Shown here: positions 45,000 to 57,352 of the stretch, piece by piece
Layout: each line of letters opens with the position of its first letter
Numbering within the stretch: position 1 is the first letter of the stretch
NCBI GenBank assembly: GCA_916613615.1
Contig: OU744723.1
Coordinates: forward strand, 27,178,710-27,242,709
DNA length: 64,000 nt
Source: Steromphala cineraria
Taxonomy: Eukaryota > Mollusca > Gastropoda > Trochida > Trochidae
Direction: 5' to 3'
The notes under the pieces: model-generated
Databases searched by the model: none
Seen by the model: the letters and a program-made list of their open reading frames with translations, nothing else
What the model was told of the DNA's origin: nothing
Program-made: the position numbers and the translations under genes

Positions 45000-46895
45000 A
45001 AGATATGGTGGTGATAGGAAGGACAGTAGACATGATGGGATGTCAGAGGCTTGCACAAAAACAACAAGAGTTACAAGAATGAAAAATCGAATTGTTACCA
45101 AATAAATCAGAAATTTATATGAACAACCTAAATGAGTATTTCAAGGTTACAACACAAAAAGACACATCTTCACAAAGTTGATTATCCCAAATTTCAAGTC
45201 CAAGTAAGGCTTAGTGTTTTCATTTTCTGCTCCGGAAATGAAAATTCATTCTTTATCTGCTATTTGTGTATTAAATATTATTATGTTTTTTACCGTACTT
45301 TCGCGAAGTGGCACGTCGTGACGTAAATCTAACACTACAAACATGTAACTTGTTTTCAAATAGTTTCGTCATCAGGGGCGCGACTTAATGTGACGTGACG
45401 TCACGAAATGGAGTTTATATTGGTTGATGATCGGAGTCTTAATTGGCTTTGTGTCACTTTTTCTTTTGTATATGCTAACTGTATATATGTGAACTCCATT
45501 TGTGTCCATATTCATAACCAGAAATTATTATGTATATTAACCTATATTTATCGTTTCTTCACAAAAAGAAATACCCGGCAACATATATAAATATTTAAAC
45601 CTAAATTCGAAACCGGTTTGAGTTAAAACACATCTTGCACGTGAACCTCGCCACACATGTCCCGGTTTACTATTGACGAGTTTTTACCTAATGCCTACTA
45701 GTAAAAGTTTTTACCTAATGCCTACTTATAAAAAGAAATCACGTGAGCTCAGTGTCATTTTCAAGAGCTACCCTCAAAGAACAACACCGTAACTGAATAT
45801 GCCCCAAGAAAAATCATATTATGCCATAAATGTTAAAGATGTAAGTTGATGTTGGTTTCATTTTACTAATGTAGTTTCGTTGTTTCACTACTATTCACTA
45901 CTAACAGAATCTATGAAAAAGGACTCAATACGAAAGTCTATAAAGTAGACGTGCAATTCACAATTTTCTTATTTCAGAAGAACAAATATGTCTTTTACTT
46001 ATAGGAATTGTTAGTCAAACATTAAATCGTTACGAAAGGTAATCATGGATATAGAAAAACATGGGTTTTGGCGTGCATTTTTATGTCTCTCAACGAATGT
46101 GTTGAAATAACAAATTTTGTTCAAAACAAGACCTAGTGATGCATAGACTATATAATAATTCTCCACAAATTAGCATATTTGCCACACATTAAGAGACATT
46201 GTCAATGCGAGATTAAACAAACATTCAAAGCAATTTGCACGGGATGCACGTGCGTTGTTAAAGCAACTGTGAAACTGACATCAAATTCAACAAACGAACT
46301 CGAAACGGCATTTTGGAACAGGCGCTAATTTTAGGACTGAATAACAAACGTGATTTTTGAAAATCATTGTCTGTTTTAATCTCACTAGATGTATAACTAT
46401 TAGGGAACAGATAATAAATGGGTTAAAATTCAAAATTATAGCCGATGTAAGACAAACTGTATACGTATAACTAAACTATTTGTATGTATCAAAACGCTTT
46501 TATCGTTTCATTTGAGGTTGCCATTAATAATTTAACGTTCGCTAACTCCCAAGTTTTCTGTCCATCATTTATACCCTTGTCACTTGTCTAAGAATAAAAC
46601 GATGACTATGTTTCAATTCTGATATAAAATTAAATGTTTGAACAGAAAAAAAATGCTCTTGATTTTAACAGAAACCTCATATATTTCCTCTGAAAGCAAG
46701 TTCTCTCCCAAGATTTACCCATTCAACTACAGGCAACCCGTGGCACGTGCAGCACAAACTCAAGGTGCGCGTGGTTCTGATGGCTGCTAAGTTATTGACT
46801 ATTGACGAGTAACAACAAAATATTGACTTTTTATTATAGATATTGACGAGTTTTCAGAGCCGAACATACGACAATTGACGATTAATTTAGGTTTA
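45000..46895. other. Intergenic, possible TIR pair, no gene
   Basis: TTAAACCTAAATT near 45595 and its complement near 46885, together with repeated TATTGACGAGTTTT motifs near 45673 and 46849, suggest a diverged inverted-repeat element of about 1.3 kb. Evidence is thin. No coding region is supported. Confidence 0.3.
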
Positions 46896-46898
46896 AGT

Positions 46899-46978
46899 AG
46901 AATAGACTCCTCAAACTCGTCATTAGTTGTGCACGAGGTTAAGTGCACAACTAATGACGAGTTTTCGGAGTCTATTCT
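46899..46978. repeat. Near-perfect 36-bp hairpin
   Basis: The left arm 46899-46934 ends GTCATTAGTTGTGCAC; after an 8-base loop the right arm 46943-46978 begins GTGCACAACTAATGAC. Only one or two mismatches are seen. Confidence 0.9.
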
Positions 46979-47589
46979 TTACATATATCTGTGTCATAAC
47001 ATACCAATTCAACTACTACCTTGTCAAAGTCACACCGCATAGCTTTGTTCAACCCTAGTTGCCTCCCTTTGAAAACATTCCGCTTTTCAACTGTGTGCTA
47101 TAAATATATGGAGCCAGTTTTCTGTCTACCGTATGTCCTCTTACACACAGCGGGAGGGGGTGTAAATTGGTGAATAAATAAGAGGAAATACGCTATGTCT
47201 TCGGCCTTTCCATGATATGTACAGTTGTGTTTGTGTTTGCTATGCCTTGCCAACCATGTCCATTTTTATATAAGCCGTTGGTTTGAAATTATACCCTAAA
47301 GAGTCAATGTACTTCTCAAAGATCAAAGAGTTCACCATGTCTGAGAACAAATTAAGGACTATCGATGATGTCATTAAAATATCTATGGTGAAGGTCACTA
47401 ATGGTAGCTATGTATATTCATATAAAATATACTCCAAGGTTAAACTCAGTATTGTAGACATTCAACCATAGACCATTCATTGATCATTTACATTACACGG
47501 CTCTCTACTGACTACAGTTGATTCAGTATGTGCATCTCGAAACAATTATATATCAGTTTATGTAACAACTAAAACTAAAATAGTAACTA

Positions 47590-47750
47590 ACATCACAGGT
47601 ACTCACTAGAACAGATCAGATCATGGTCACACCACGACTCATTACGTGTTTTTGCTGTGAAGGTTGATCATGTCGGATCGTGTCCGCCATTACGCAAAAC
47701 GAGTTGAAGAGGAAGCGAAACTAGGGGATTCCCCGTAACGACTGCGCAGT
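47590..47750 (-). promoter_or_regulatory. Candidate TATA-less promoter / 5' exon, minus strand
   Basis: The minus strand has GCGCAGT (NRF-1-like) near 47745, then GTAATGGCGGACACG (YY1-type start motif) near 47690, and a canonical donor CTA|GTGAGT near 47605. The short frame from the ATG stops before the donor, so it would be a non-coding or uORF-bearing first exon, possibly for locus 1 downstream. Speculative. Confidence 0.25.
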
Positions 47751-47759
47751 AGGTTTAAC

Positions 47760-48655
47760 AATGCCCGTCACATAGCTGAGTACTTTATATGTTAATATGT
47801 ATAACCAGGAAATCAATGAAATTCTGTGTGGTTATGTATGTCATTCATAATTATCATGAATATGTACCAAAATGCAAATACAGAAATCAATCATTCGTAT
47901 TTTTGTAGGTATGACATAGTCTGAATTGTAATACTATTTATGTGTATTTATCTAATATTATAAATCGTTCTGTCCTTGGATCTAAGGGAGAAAAGGATTA
48001 CTGTTTAAGAAGTATTTGGGCATTAATCAGTCCTACATCTTGTAAGAATCTCGATCTCTGATTGACACGTGACACTGGCTATATACTGATATCACCCTCT
48101 TCAGTGGGATGATAAATCATTTATACCCCGGCAGATCGAGCGTCTTGAAATGTACAATGTATGTTACCTTCAATACATGATGAAGCTGGTTACTTTTGAT
48201 CAACCGATAAGCTTTAAACACACTATAGTAAATGACTTAAGCAGTTAACGTTTTTCTAGCTCTTTATCTTCATATTATATGCGTTTTTTAATTATTCAGT
48301 AAGATAAATTCGTTATAAAATTCAGAGGCGGGGTTCAAGTAGATATCCGCCTCGAGTTTGGTGTTATGCGACGAGCCATTAAACCTCCCTATGTACCCCA
48401 CCTCTTAATGATATAACTTATATTGTACGGTCGTCAGGGGCATGGAGGCGAAACACTATGTGTACTGATATACGGTTAGTAAATCTACTGCCTGTTGACG
48501 AATTTTACCGTATACTTACATGTACATGTCGGATAATATTATATTCAAACAGCAATCGACCTTAAATCACCACAGTATTAACAATTCATTATGATATGTA
48601 TATAAGTATGTTCTACCCACAACAACTCTGTTAATATGTTACTCTCTTTTTCAAA
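47760..48655. other. Intergenic, no supported gene
   Basis: Nothing recognisable was found on either strand. Confidence 0.4.
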
Positions 48656-48999
48656 CAACAGCTAGGGGAGACCAGGGCAAAGCGCGCCGTTGGGGCAAAG
48701 TGACTAAGCCTTATTTCTCCTTAACGATCGACAAATGGCGTGCTTTGTCATTATCAACGAATTAATTCAAACGTTAAGAAACGTTGTGATCCACGTTTGC
48801 ATCGTCAGCGTGAGTTGGAGATTTACTAGTACAAAAAGTTGAAAAAACGGCATTTTTCTTTAAGGAAAGAATATGTCCGAATTCAAATATTTCATATAAA
48901 CACAATACACAACATTAAACTCTAGGTCGCCTATTACACAAAAATACATCACCAATTCATTGAATAAGGAAAGTTGTAATTAATTGCTTTAACTATTTT

Positions 49000-49980
49000 C
49001 TTACTGCCCGAATCGAATGCTACCTTCAAAGGGGCAAAGTGAGCCCGGGGGAGTTGATATGTTTCTTTATGGTCAACACATTATAATGTCAGAGGTATAA
49101 ATTAGTTTTCATAAGCAAATATCTTAAAATAAAATTGAATTTTTCATTCTATAATTTTCTTGTATCTTTTTGAAATTGATATTACAAATGAATTAAAAGA
49201 TTATATAATATGATTTTATTTCTACAAGACAAATGTTATGGATAACAACTTCTTTATTGATTTCCCAGGAAGAAGAAGGGGCAAGAATTGGCCCAGAAAC
49301 GTCCTGAGAAATCAATAAAGAAGTTGTTATCCATAAAAGTTGTCTTGTATTACCACACCAACTTCTAAATGCCTTTGAAGGATTTTGTTTCATGTAGAAA
49401 CACATATTTGTTTTTTAAACATTAGCTTCAGCGTATATTTTGTTTTATCCCTAAGCAAGCCCACTAGAGATTAGACGTTTTTAAAATGTTAAATTTGTCT
49501 TTCAAATCAATCAATTTCTTTATTTCTTTCATATATTTACTGGTTTCTGATAGTAAATAAGCTACATTGTCAAGACTGCTATAGTTCTTAGAAATTCGTG
49601 GATAGTAATCATGTAAGTTTTTGGATAAATACTTTGAAAATATAGGCCAAGGATATGTAAAAACATATTTTGTCGTTTTTATGTATACAGAGCCTAGGTT
49701 TTTATTGTTTTTTTAGTTTTCATAAGGGTGCCTGTGAGCTGCATGGTACTTTAAAAAATAATTTTGTATGGTAATGGCTTATTATATATGTTTGACATAC
49801 CACATTTCTATGTATTTTCACATGGGGCACTTTGCACCGCCTTTCGCGAAAAAACATTTTGATTAATATCTCTTCATGCAAGCATGGTAGGTTAAAAAGC
49901 ATTTGACAAACAATAGTTTATCTGATGAGAATTAGAGACATGCTGCAACTGCAAGTTGCATTCTTAACAAGTTATGATCA
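49000..49980. repeat. Remnant related to the Harbinger interior (1255-2710)
   Basis: Shares GAATGCTACC, GGGGCAAAGTGAGC, and a long block near 49735-49850 with 2414-2560. The related GGGGCAAAGTGAC near 48700 may mark its outer part. Confidence 0.5.
49224..49348. mobile_element. 125-bp foldback MITE
   Basis: Arms of about 45 bp: ACAAGACAAATGTTATGGAT at the left and the complement ATCCATAAAAGTTGTCTTGT at the right. Both arms contain ACAACTTCTTTATTGATTT. A related fragment (GACAACTTCTTTGTTCATTG) occurs near 52069. Confidence 0.85.
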
Positions 49981-50029
49981 TCATGATAATACCTTATGCA
50001 AGACTAAAAACAGTGACCTACAAAGACTT

Positions 50030-51225
50030 CCTAAACCTCCTATTTTTTCATACTTAAAACATTTTGCATTGCAATATTAAATGACTACCTTTTTTATGAT
50101 AATAATTGAAGCATGAAAAATTATGACAGTTGAAACACATTTACAAAAGTACTTTCTGCATCAACATAATATGATACAGTGAAAGAGTCGCTATGTGATT
50201 TCCGTGACAAATTGTCAAATGTGATTATAAATTCAGAATTGTCATATAGAAATAATGAGCAATTGGCAATACTTGTTTCAAGACAAAATCTAGAAAGAGC
50301 CGTATACGTAAATAACAGAAATAGATATCATACGTCGATGTAATATGTTTACTAGTTAAAAGCAGGTCTATTTCCATACAGCCCTCCTGTTTGATTTAAA
50401 TGAATTATCAATATTATCTTTGACTGATTGACGCGTGTCACTGTTCGACTATCCATCATAAATGCTACTAAGAGATATTGAGAGTTCAACCAGGCTTGCC
50501 GAGGATAGTTTTCTTTAATGAGTGGTGATATATTTGACATCAAAGACACGAGAGTGAGATTCCATATATCATCTGAAATCAATTTCAATAAGTTTTCATG
50601 CAAAATCCACATCTTACAACACTACACTTCCCTTCGTATGAGAAACTTCAGTTTTTCACAACACATATAAGGGTCAGTAGCACGTTTTAATGGGGAATAT
50701 AAGGTGATGTCAGGGAAATGAAAATCAATGATTCCAGTTGAAAGACAGTGTATTTAAACTAAACGGAACAGTAGTAATTCAAATATACAACGCCATGCCA
50801 TGGTATTCCTTTTTCTTACACAAAATGAATTAAAGGTGTTCACACAATAACGGCCCCGAATGGATTTTATGTGAATCTTCATACTTTGTCCTCTAACTAT
50901 GGATGATTGAAGTTCATGGAGGTATAAACTTAAAAACCGCTGTGCAAACTGTGTAAATCCGCGTAAGCGTAAGTGTGAATGGGCGTGGCTACATGTGATT
51001 TGACGTCACGAAGTTTATGCAGGTATGAACTGAATTTCTGTTACAGTGTTCAGCGAATCAGATTCACGGATAGCAAATTACATTAATTTATTTGACATTG
51101 ACTTACAATTATCAGTGAAAAATTGAGAATATCCAATTATCAAAATACGTGCTACTGCCTCTTTAAATGTTCGAGCTATCTAGGAGCTATAATTTGAAAT
51201 TCCGCAAGCGATATCTCCTAATTTG
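50030..51225. repeat. Duplicated segment, paralogous to 22430-23440
   Basis: Collinear with 22430-23440, including the minus-strand frame at 50352-50612. About 250 bp of extra sequence lies between roughly 50900 and 51150. Confidence 0.75.
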
Positions 51226-51835
51226 CAGGCCTACCAAAGAAAAAAATCGAAACGCTCCGAAAAGCAGCGAAACGTACACATAAATGCACGACTTTGCATC
51301 GAAAAATAGCTTTACACATCCAAAATTGTCGAAGGTGACAGCAATATTAAAGCGACGATCAGCATTTTGAATGAGCGACAGCGCAAAATGAAAGACTCGA
51401 TACGAAACATTCTTACTGTGCAAGCGCAGTAACCGAAGTAGGTCGAAACCTGACACCGCCTGCATATTTTCTATCAATGTAGAGTTTAACATGGCATGTA
51501 TCCGCAAATTAATCACTTACAATGTGCTTTAGAATTTAGATTTCTAAATGAATATCCAAAATCATGATCTATTTTTTACGTTTACAATATATCATTTATC
51601 GTGAACACAGCAAAGAGATATCATATTTCGCTTCAAATGATCATGCGCATAAAGAATGTTGCGTATCGAGTTTTTCATTTTGTGCTGTCGCTAGTTTCAA
51701 TTGCTGATCTTTGTTTTAATGTTGCTGTTTCGTAAATTTTCGATGTGTAAAGCTATTTTTCGGTGCTAAGTCGAGCATTTATGTGTACGTTTCGCTGCTT
51801 TTCGGAGCTTTTCGATTTTTTCTTTGGTAGGCCTG
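51226..51835. mobile_element. 610-bp foldback transposon with ATTTG duplication
   Basis: Inverted repeats of about 170 bp begin CAGGCCTACCAAAGAAA at 51226, with the complement TTTCTTTGGTAGGCCTG ending at 51835. ATTTG flanks both sides as a 5-bp target duplication. The paralogous site at 23393-23440 lacks the element (CTCCTGATTTGGATGAT), confirming insertion. Short frames inside are not genes. Confidence 0.9.
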
Positions 51836-52164
51836 ATTTGGATGATTTTATTAATTTTGCATACCGCCACTATAACACACTAATAAAACACGAGATAACT
51901 ATTCTACAGGTTGTAGGTTGTATATTGCGTTATAGTGTACAACACCGATAAGCTGTAACTGTAAAATAAAATCTTTCAACAAGAATCGATATTTGGGGGC
52001 ATAAGTAAAGTTTGGAACACATGACTCCAACAGCTCTCGGTGTAATCATGCTGAGGAATATATGGACGACAACTTCTTTGTTCATTGTATGCGACGTTTC
52101 GACACATGCTCTCGGTGCAGTCTTTACCAATAAATCGATAACAAGAGTATTATCAGATTTAGCC

Positions 52165-52785
52165 ATAACCAAAATTTCACTCATCTAGGTGTAATAGTTT
52201 CTGCAGAAATCTGTCCCCATTGGAGCATCAGACCTTTTAATCGCTCCAAGTTCTATTTCAGAAACAAGGGCCATAACTCTGTCAAAAATAAAATTTCGGA
52301 AATGGCTTTCAACTCGATCAAAAGTATCATTAAGTGTATCCATGCCCAAAATTTCATTTATCTAGGTGTAATAGTTTCTGCGGAAATCTGTCCCCATTGG
52401 AGCATCAGACCTTTTTAATCACTCCAAGTCCAATTTCAGAAACAAGGGGCATTACTCTGTCAAAAATAAAATTTCGGAAATGGCTTTCGAACTCGATCAA
52501 GAGTATCATCAGGAGCAGCTTTAACCAAAATTTCACTCATCTAGGTGGAATGGTTCCAGAGAAAATCTGTCCCCATTGGAGCATCAGACCTGTTAATCGC
52601 TCCAAGTCCAATTTCAGAAATAGGGGCCATAACTCTGTCCAAAATAATATTTCGAAAATGGCTTTCAAACTCAATCAAGAGTATCATCAGGAGCACCAAT
52701 AACCACAATTTCACTCATCTAGGTCCAATAGTTTCTGAGAAAATTAGTCCCCATTGAACCCTATTACACTAAGTCCAAAAAGTGA
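52165..52785. repeat. Tandem repeat, 178-bp period, about 3.5 copies
   Basis: Units start at AAAATTTCACTCATCTAGG near 52170, 52348, 52527 and 52705 (spacings 177-179). Each carries CTGTCCCCATTGGAGCATCA and CATAACTCTGTCAAAAATAA. Confidence 0.9.
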
Positions 52786-53499
52786 CGTTTCCATGGAAAC
52801 GGCCAAAAATGTAAATTCCAGAATGCTACAAATGGTCAAGAATTGATGAGAATGACATGTTTAACAACTCTGCAAAGTTTGGTTGATGTAGACCAAGTAG
52901 TTTTGGCGATATGTGACCGGACGGAAGGACGGACAGAAGGACGGAAAATATATAGGAGTTGTCACCATCATACCTAATTATTTCAAGAAAAACCAATTTG
53001 ACAAGTGAAGTTTCAAGTGAGAGGTCTTCGCGAATGATCACATTCCAATTGTGTAAATTGCTACATTTTGTCATATTACTTCTCTAGCCAAACGCAAGAT
53101 TTTAACTCGGCTAGCTTCTGTTCTTAAACCGTAAGGGGAAGATTGTCACACATTTAAATGACTTTTACTGTACGACAGAAGGGGTTATATAGTACGTCCA
53201 ATGAATAAGGTCGTGTATATAACTTTAAAACAGTAAAAAGTAAAAATATGTGTAACCTTACTACCTGTTTGCACCTTAACATTCAAAGTACGTAGGGGTC
53301 GAAGAAATGATATTCAGGATATTTTGATACTATTGATACTGTTAAAACTATATTTTCACGGGTACATGAAGAGTGTGAACGAAACTTAGGAGGGTTTTGT
53401 GACGTCATAATTATTACATATGGCACTTTCAGTATTCTTTTGGAATTTCGTCAATGATTGTTGATGCATTTGACTACGTTGGGCGGGGGATATTGAAAG

Positions 53500-53990
53500 T
53501 TTTCCGTCCGTCCGTTCGTCCGTCCGTCCCGATAATGTGCCCTCGAAAACGGTGAGGCCTAGATCGACGAAACTTGGTATGTGCAACGGGCATCATGCGG
53601 AGATGTGCCTTTTGGGGTTTTCAACTTCTTTGCATTTTTATTTTTACCCGTTCCCATGGAAACGTACCATAGGATTTTGTTTCCGGAGCATAACTCCAAA
53701 ACGGTGAGACCTAGTTCGATGTAACTTGGTATATGCAACGGGCGTCATGCGGAGATGTGCCTTTTGGGGTTTTCAACTTCTTTGCATTCTTATTTTTACC
53801 CGTTTCCATGGAAACGTAACATAGGATTTCGTTTTTCGAGCACAACTCCAAAACGGTGAAACCTAGCTCGACGAAACTTTGTATGTGCAACGAGCATCAT
53901 GTGGAGATGTGTCTTTCGGGGTTTCCATGGAATTGAAATTGAGGATTTTTAAAAACTAAAAACAGTGAGACCTACCTTGATGAAACTTGT
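53500..53990. repeat. Tandem repeat, about 150-bp period, about 3.3 copies
   Basis: Units share AACGGTGAGACCTAGNTCGA, TTGGTATGTGCAACGGGC and CCCATGGAAACGTA, starting near 53549, 53700, 53851 and 53961. The array begins with a CGTCCGTCCGTCC microsatellite at 53507-53530. Confidence 0.85.
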
Positions 53991-55150
53991 AAAGTAATAA
54001 CGGGTAGGCTAAGGCTGTTTTCTTGTGTTACAAACCTTAAAGGGAATGGCGCCCCTGCCCTGCTCAGCCAACAAATGAAACATATCATCATTCTAAGATA
54101 CTTGCGACTGTTAAAATACAATAATATGCAGGACAGTCGGGTTAAATTTATCACAAAAATGCATCACTAATAATTAAAATTGGTAATAACAAGTCACTAC
54201 AACATCATGATTTCTTAAAAGCTGCTTGTAGAAAAACAACATGATCACTGTTCAATATTCCACAACTAGTATCCTCAACTACACTTTCCCTTTGGCGGGG
54301 GATATAGCTGACTCTGTCTGCTTGTTAATCTTACAAGTCAACGTTTGTTTCTCCTAGCAATTGCAATATACCAGAGTTTAGCTGTCTGCAGTCGAATAGC
54401 TCCGACTTGTCTTTGGTCTCCCTGTACTCATGCATCTTCCTACACAAAGATAAAATCTCCAGTCGTGGACCTGGCTTATCTAAGCCTTGCTGTTGCCCAT
54501 TGACTTTTCTGGTTAGTTGACAGCGCCCTCTCCGGCGATTATTTGTTACGTCATTTCCCTCGCTACAGCCAATCACCGACGCTCTTGTTTGTGTCTGTGT
54601 CTGTTAACCTCAATAAATCAAGTTTGTTTAATCTTTTAAAACAATTATTTTCTTGTTTGTTTTTCGCTGTTACAATACTTGAACTTAGTGATAAAACGTA
54701 AAATTAAGTTAGGTTAAGTGTTTTCTTTTCATAGTGGTGATGAACGTCAACGATTTTAAGCAATTGTTTATATAAAATCCATTTTAAATGGGTTGTTTAC
54801 AGCCAAACGTCATATGAAATTTTTTCAATAATTTCAGTACCAGAATAGGTAACTATTTTTCGATTAGTTAGGATTAAGAACATTATCTATCTTTGTATGT
54901 GTCCAGACGGATTATACCAAATTTGATATTTGATATATAAAAAATTACGTGATATCATTTGATGATAATTCATGGATGCATTATATTAATATAAAATAGT
55001 TATCTAAGGTCTAAAGATACCAACATCTCCAAGGTATTCAGTTATTTCCAGTTCATTATTTTGAAAACAGTCATTGCAGTAACTCTTGAAAAACAGCAAA
55101 ATGAGTCAAACATATTTCATTGTAACAGCAAAGTGTGAGTACATATATAT
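53991..55150. other. Intergenic, no supported gene
   Basis: Unclassified sequence. GGCGGGGGATAT motifs near 53484 and 54294 mark ends of the neighbouring repeat family. Confidence 0.35.
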
Positions 55151-55154
55151 CCTG

Positions 55155-55270
55155 ACTTGTTAACGTGATCCTTACTCTGATAGAACTCTCCCGATGGACG
55201 TTTCTTGTTTTCTAGTAGACCTATTTACTTATAAAGCATTTAGTCTATATGAAAAGACAAAGCAGGTGAT
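55155..55270 (-). repeat. 3' flank shared with locus 1 (30905-31016)
   Basis: Paralogous to 30905-31016. Here it is separated from the locus 2 stop codon by about 2 kb holding a minisatellite and a partial C-cap copy. Confidence 0.75.
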
Positions 55271-55639
55271 TTTACAATATAATTGTAAGACTTTATTTCA
55301 TCACAAAGTGCCTGTGCACAGAGATATAAACAAAAAAGACACACTGGTAAAAAAAAACGTAAAGACATATTCATATTATGAGACATATATATCTGACCGA
55401 AAATCCAAACATGACACATGTATCAACATATTCCAAACATGACACATATATCGACATATTCCAAACATGAAATATGTATCAACATATTCCAAACATGACA
55501 CATATATAGACATCTTCCAAACATGACATATATATCGACATATTCCAAACATGACATATGAATCAACATATTCCATACATGACACATCTAGTGACATAGT
55601 CCAAACATGACACATGTATCAACATATTCCATACATTTT

Positions 55640-55742
55640 TCAGTACAAATACCAGACCAGACTTTGTTGTTAGCGCTTTGAGCATGCTTTATTGCGTGAA
55701 GTTCAGCGCATTACAAGTTGCCTTATTATTATTATTATTATA
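55640..55742 (+). mobile_element. LINE/SINE 3' tail, shorter copy
   Basis: CAGTACAAATACCAGACCAG... then AGCGCTTTGAGCATGC and a (TTA)n tail. Same sequence as the 3' part of 56010-56120. Confidence 0.6.
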
Positions 55743-55967
55743 TTCCAAACATGACATATGTATCAACATATTCCAAACAAGACACATGTATCAACATATG
55801 CCAGACATGACACATATATCAACATATTCCAGACATGACACATGTATCAACATATTCCAAACATGACACATATATCAACATATTCCATACATGACACATA
55901 TATCAACATATTCCGTACACGACACATTTATCAACATATTCCAAACATGACACATATATCGACATAT

Positions 55968-56122
55968 TGACCTTCAAGTCAAGATTAAAGACCTACTTCT
56001 ATGAGGATAATTCAGAACAGTTTTCAGTACAAATACCAGACCAGACTTTGTTGTTAGCGCTTTGAGCATGCTTTATTGCGTGAAGTTCAGCGCATTACAA
56101 GTTGCCTTATTATTATTATATT
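55968..56122 (+). mobile_element. 5'-truncated LINE 3' end
   Basis: Starts with a frame fragment (LKSRLKTYFYED) typical of a LINE ORF2 end, then AGCGCTTTGAGCATGC, GCGCATTACAAG and a (TTATTA)n tail. It inserted into the 28-bp minisatellite, and part was then duplicated with flanking units. Confidence 0.6.
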
Positions 56123-56434
56123 CCAAACATGACATATGTATCAACATATTCCAAACAAGACACATGTATCAACATATGCCAGACATGACACATATATCAA
56201 CATATTCCAGACATGACACATATATCAACATATTCCAGACATGACACATATATCAACATAATCAATGTTTTTAGATTATAGTTTGCATGAAATATCCCTG
56301 ATGTAAATATGAATATTATTCTCAGATAAACGGTAACCATTAAAGTTGTTAATTTTCTTCGCTCTTATCGAGCAGCATCTTGTCAAAAAATAGATTACTA
56401 TAAATTATTTGACTTTACTTCCTAAACTGGCTTA

Positions 56435-56553
56435 CCAAGCTGCATCTTCTTGAAGGAGTTGTTTGACCACTCCATGAAGAGCTGGTGTCCCCTGGTTGTT
56501 ACATATATTAACAACAGCACCACTGTCTATCAACAGTCTGGCGAGTCTTACAT
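56435..56553 (-). pseudogene. Partial copy of the locus 2 C-terminal cap
   Basis: On the minus strand this repeats the last 35-40 codons of locus 2 (57353-57470), with small changes. It is flanked by unrelated repeats, so it is a truncated tandem duplication of the exon end. Confidence 0.8.
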
Positions 56554-56559
56554 ATATTA

Positions 56560-57350
56560 ACATCACTTTGAGTGGAACAGCTCATGAGATATTGCTCTTA
56601 AAATGTTGCAAAAGCAGGCGTTCTGTAGTGACCCCGAAAATAAGGTCAAGATCATGATAACCGACTGGTGTTTGCGTATCGTTTCTTGGAATGCAGCAAG
56701 TTACAAGTGACAAGAGGTACACGTGACAAGTTTCGATCTGATTTGAGTAACACTAATTTAGATTTGTGACCTTTAGTGAAATCATTTATGAGATATCTCG
56801 TAAACAATTACGGAAGTATGTATATCGATGCACAGACAGATGCTGCTGAATTCATAGTGAAAACGAGACGAACCTACACAAAGTTTGACAGTTATATAAC
56901 AGTTTTACAATTTTCTAATAAACTTTCATTAAAAGCCATGACTGTACAGAATATAGAATAATGAAGTTAAAACAATGAAAAATATTAGATTCATTTATGC
57001 AACAATTTAGCTGTCTTATGTGTAGAACTTTAAAATATTTTGCCTAGTGTCATACACAAACATGAATCTCATTCACAAATCCTTTGTGATTAAGACTAGA
57101 AACTATTTATCTTGTAACTGTCATTTTGCATTGGGAAAACCAGTCATCATACCTCAATGCATCAGGGAAAGAAGTCTTTAGTCTATATTTCGCCTAAAAC
57201 ACCCCTGACGTGAATATGAATCTTCTAAGATACATCAGTTAAATTTGTAAATTTACTTCCCGGTAATTTGATTTCGTTGCTTTTTGAGCTACCTCTTCTC
57301 AGATAATATGCATTTGTTAAAGTTGTGAATTGACTACTCTATAACTAGCT
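56560..57350. other. Sequence downstream of locus 2, no gene
   Basis: Contains one AGGTCA-type repeat unit near 56570-56700. The frame at 56776-56961 has no recognisable content. Confidence 0.4.
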
Positions 57351-57352
57351 TA

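Larger units (their letters stand above)
55403..56265. repeat. 28-bp minisatellite, interrupted and duplicated
   Basis: The unit is close to ACATGACACATATATCAACATATTCCAA. Three blocks (55403-55637, 55740-55968, 56120-56265) are separated by two copies of a LINE 3' end (about 55640-55740 and 55970-56120). Frames in both strands are artefacts of the period. Confidence 0.92.

Noticed and set aside
47090..47130. TATAAATATA as a promoter of a plus-strand gene
   Set aside because: No coding exon or other promoter element follows within several kilobases; the motif is common in AT-rich DNA.
52334..52757. Plus-strand frames in the 178-bp repeat
   Set aside because: They only reflect tandem repetition; units vary by a base or two and no protein motif is present.
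55376..56244. Frames with repeated CHVWNMSIY or NIFQTRHMYQ motifs
   Set aside because: They are translations of the 28-bp minisatellite, open by chance because of its period, and interrupted by LINE tails.
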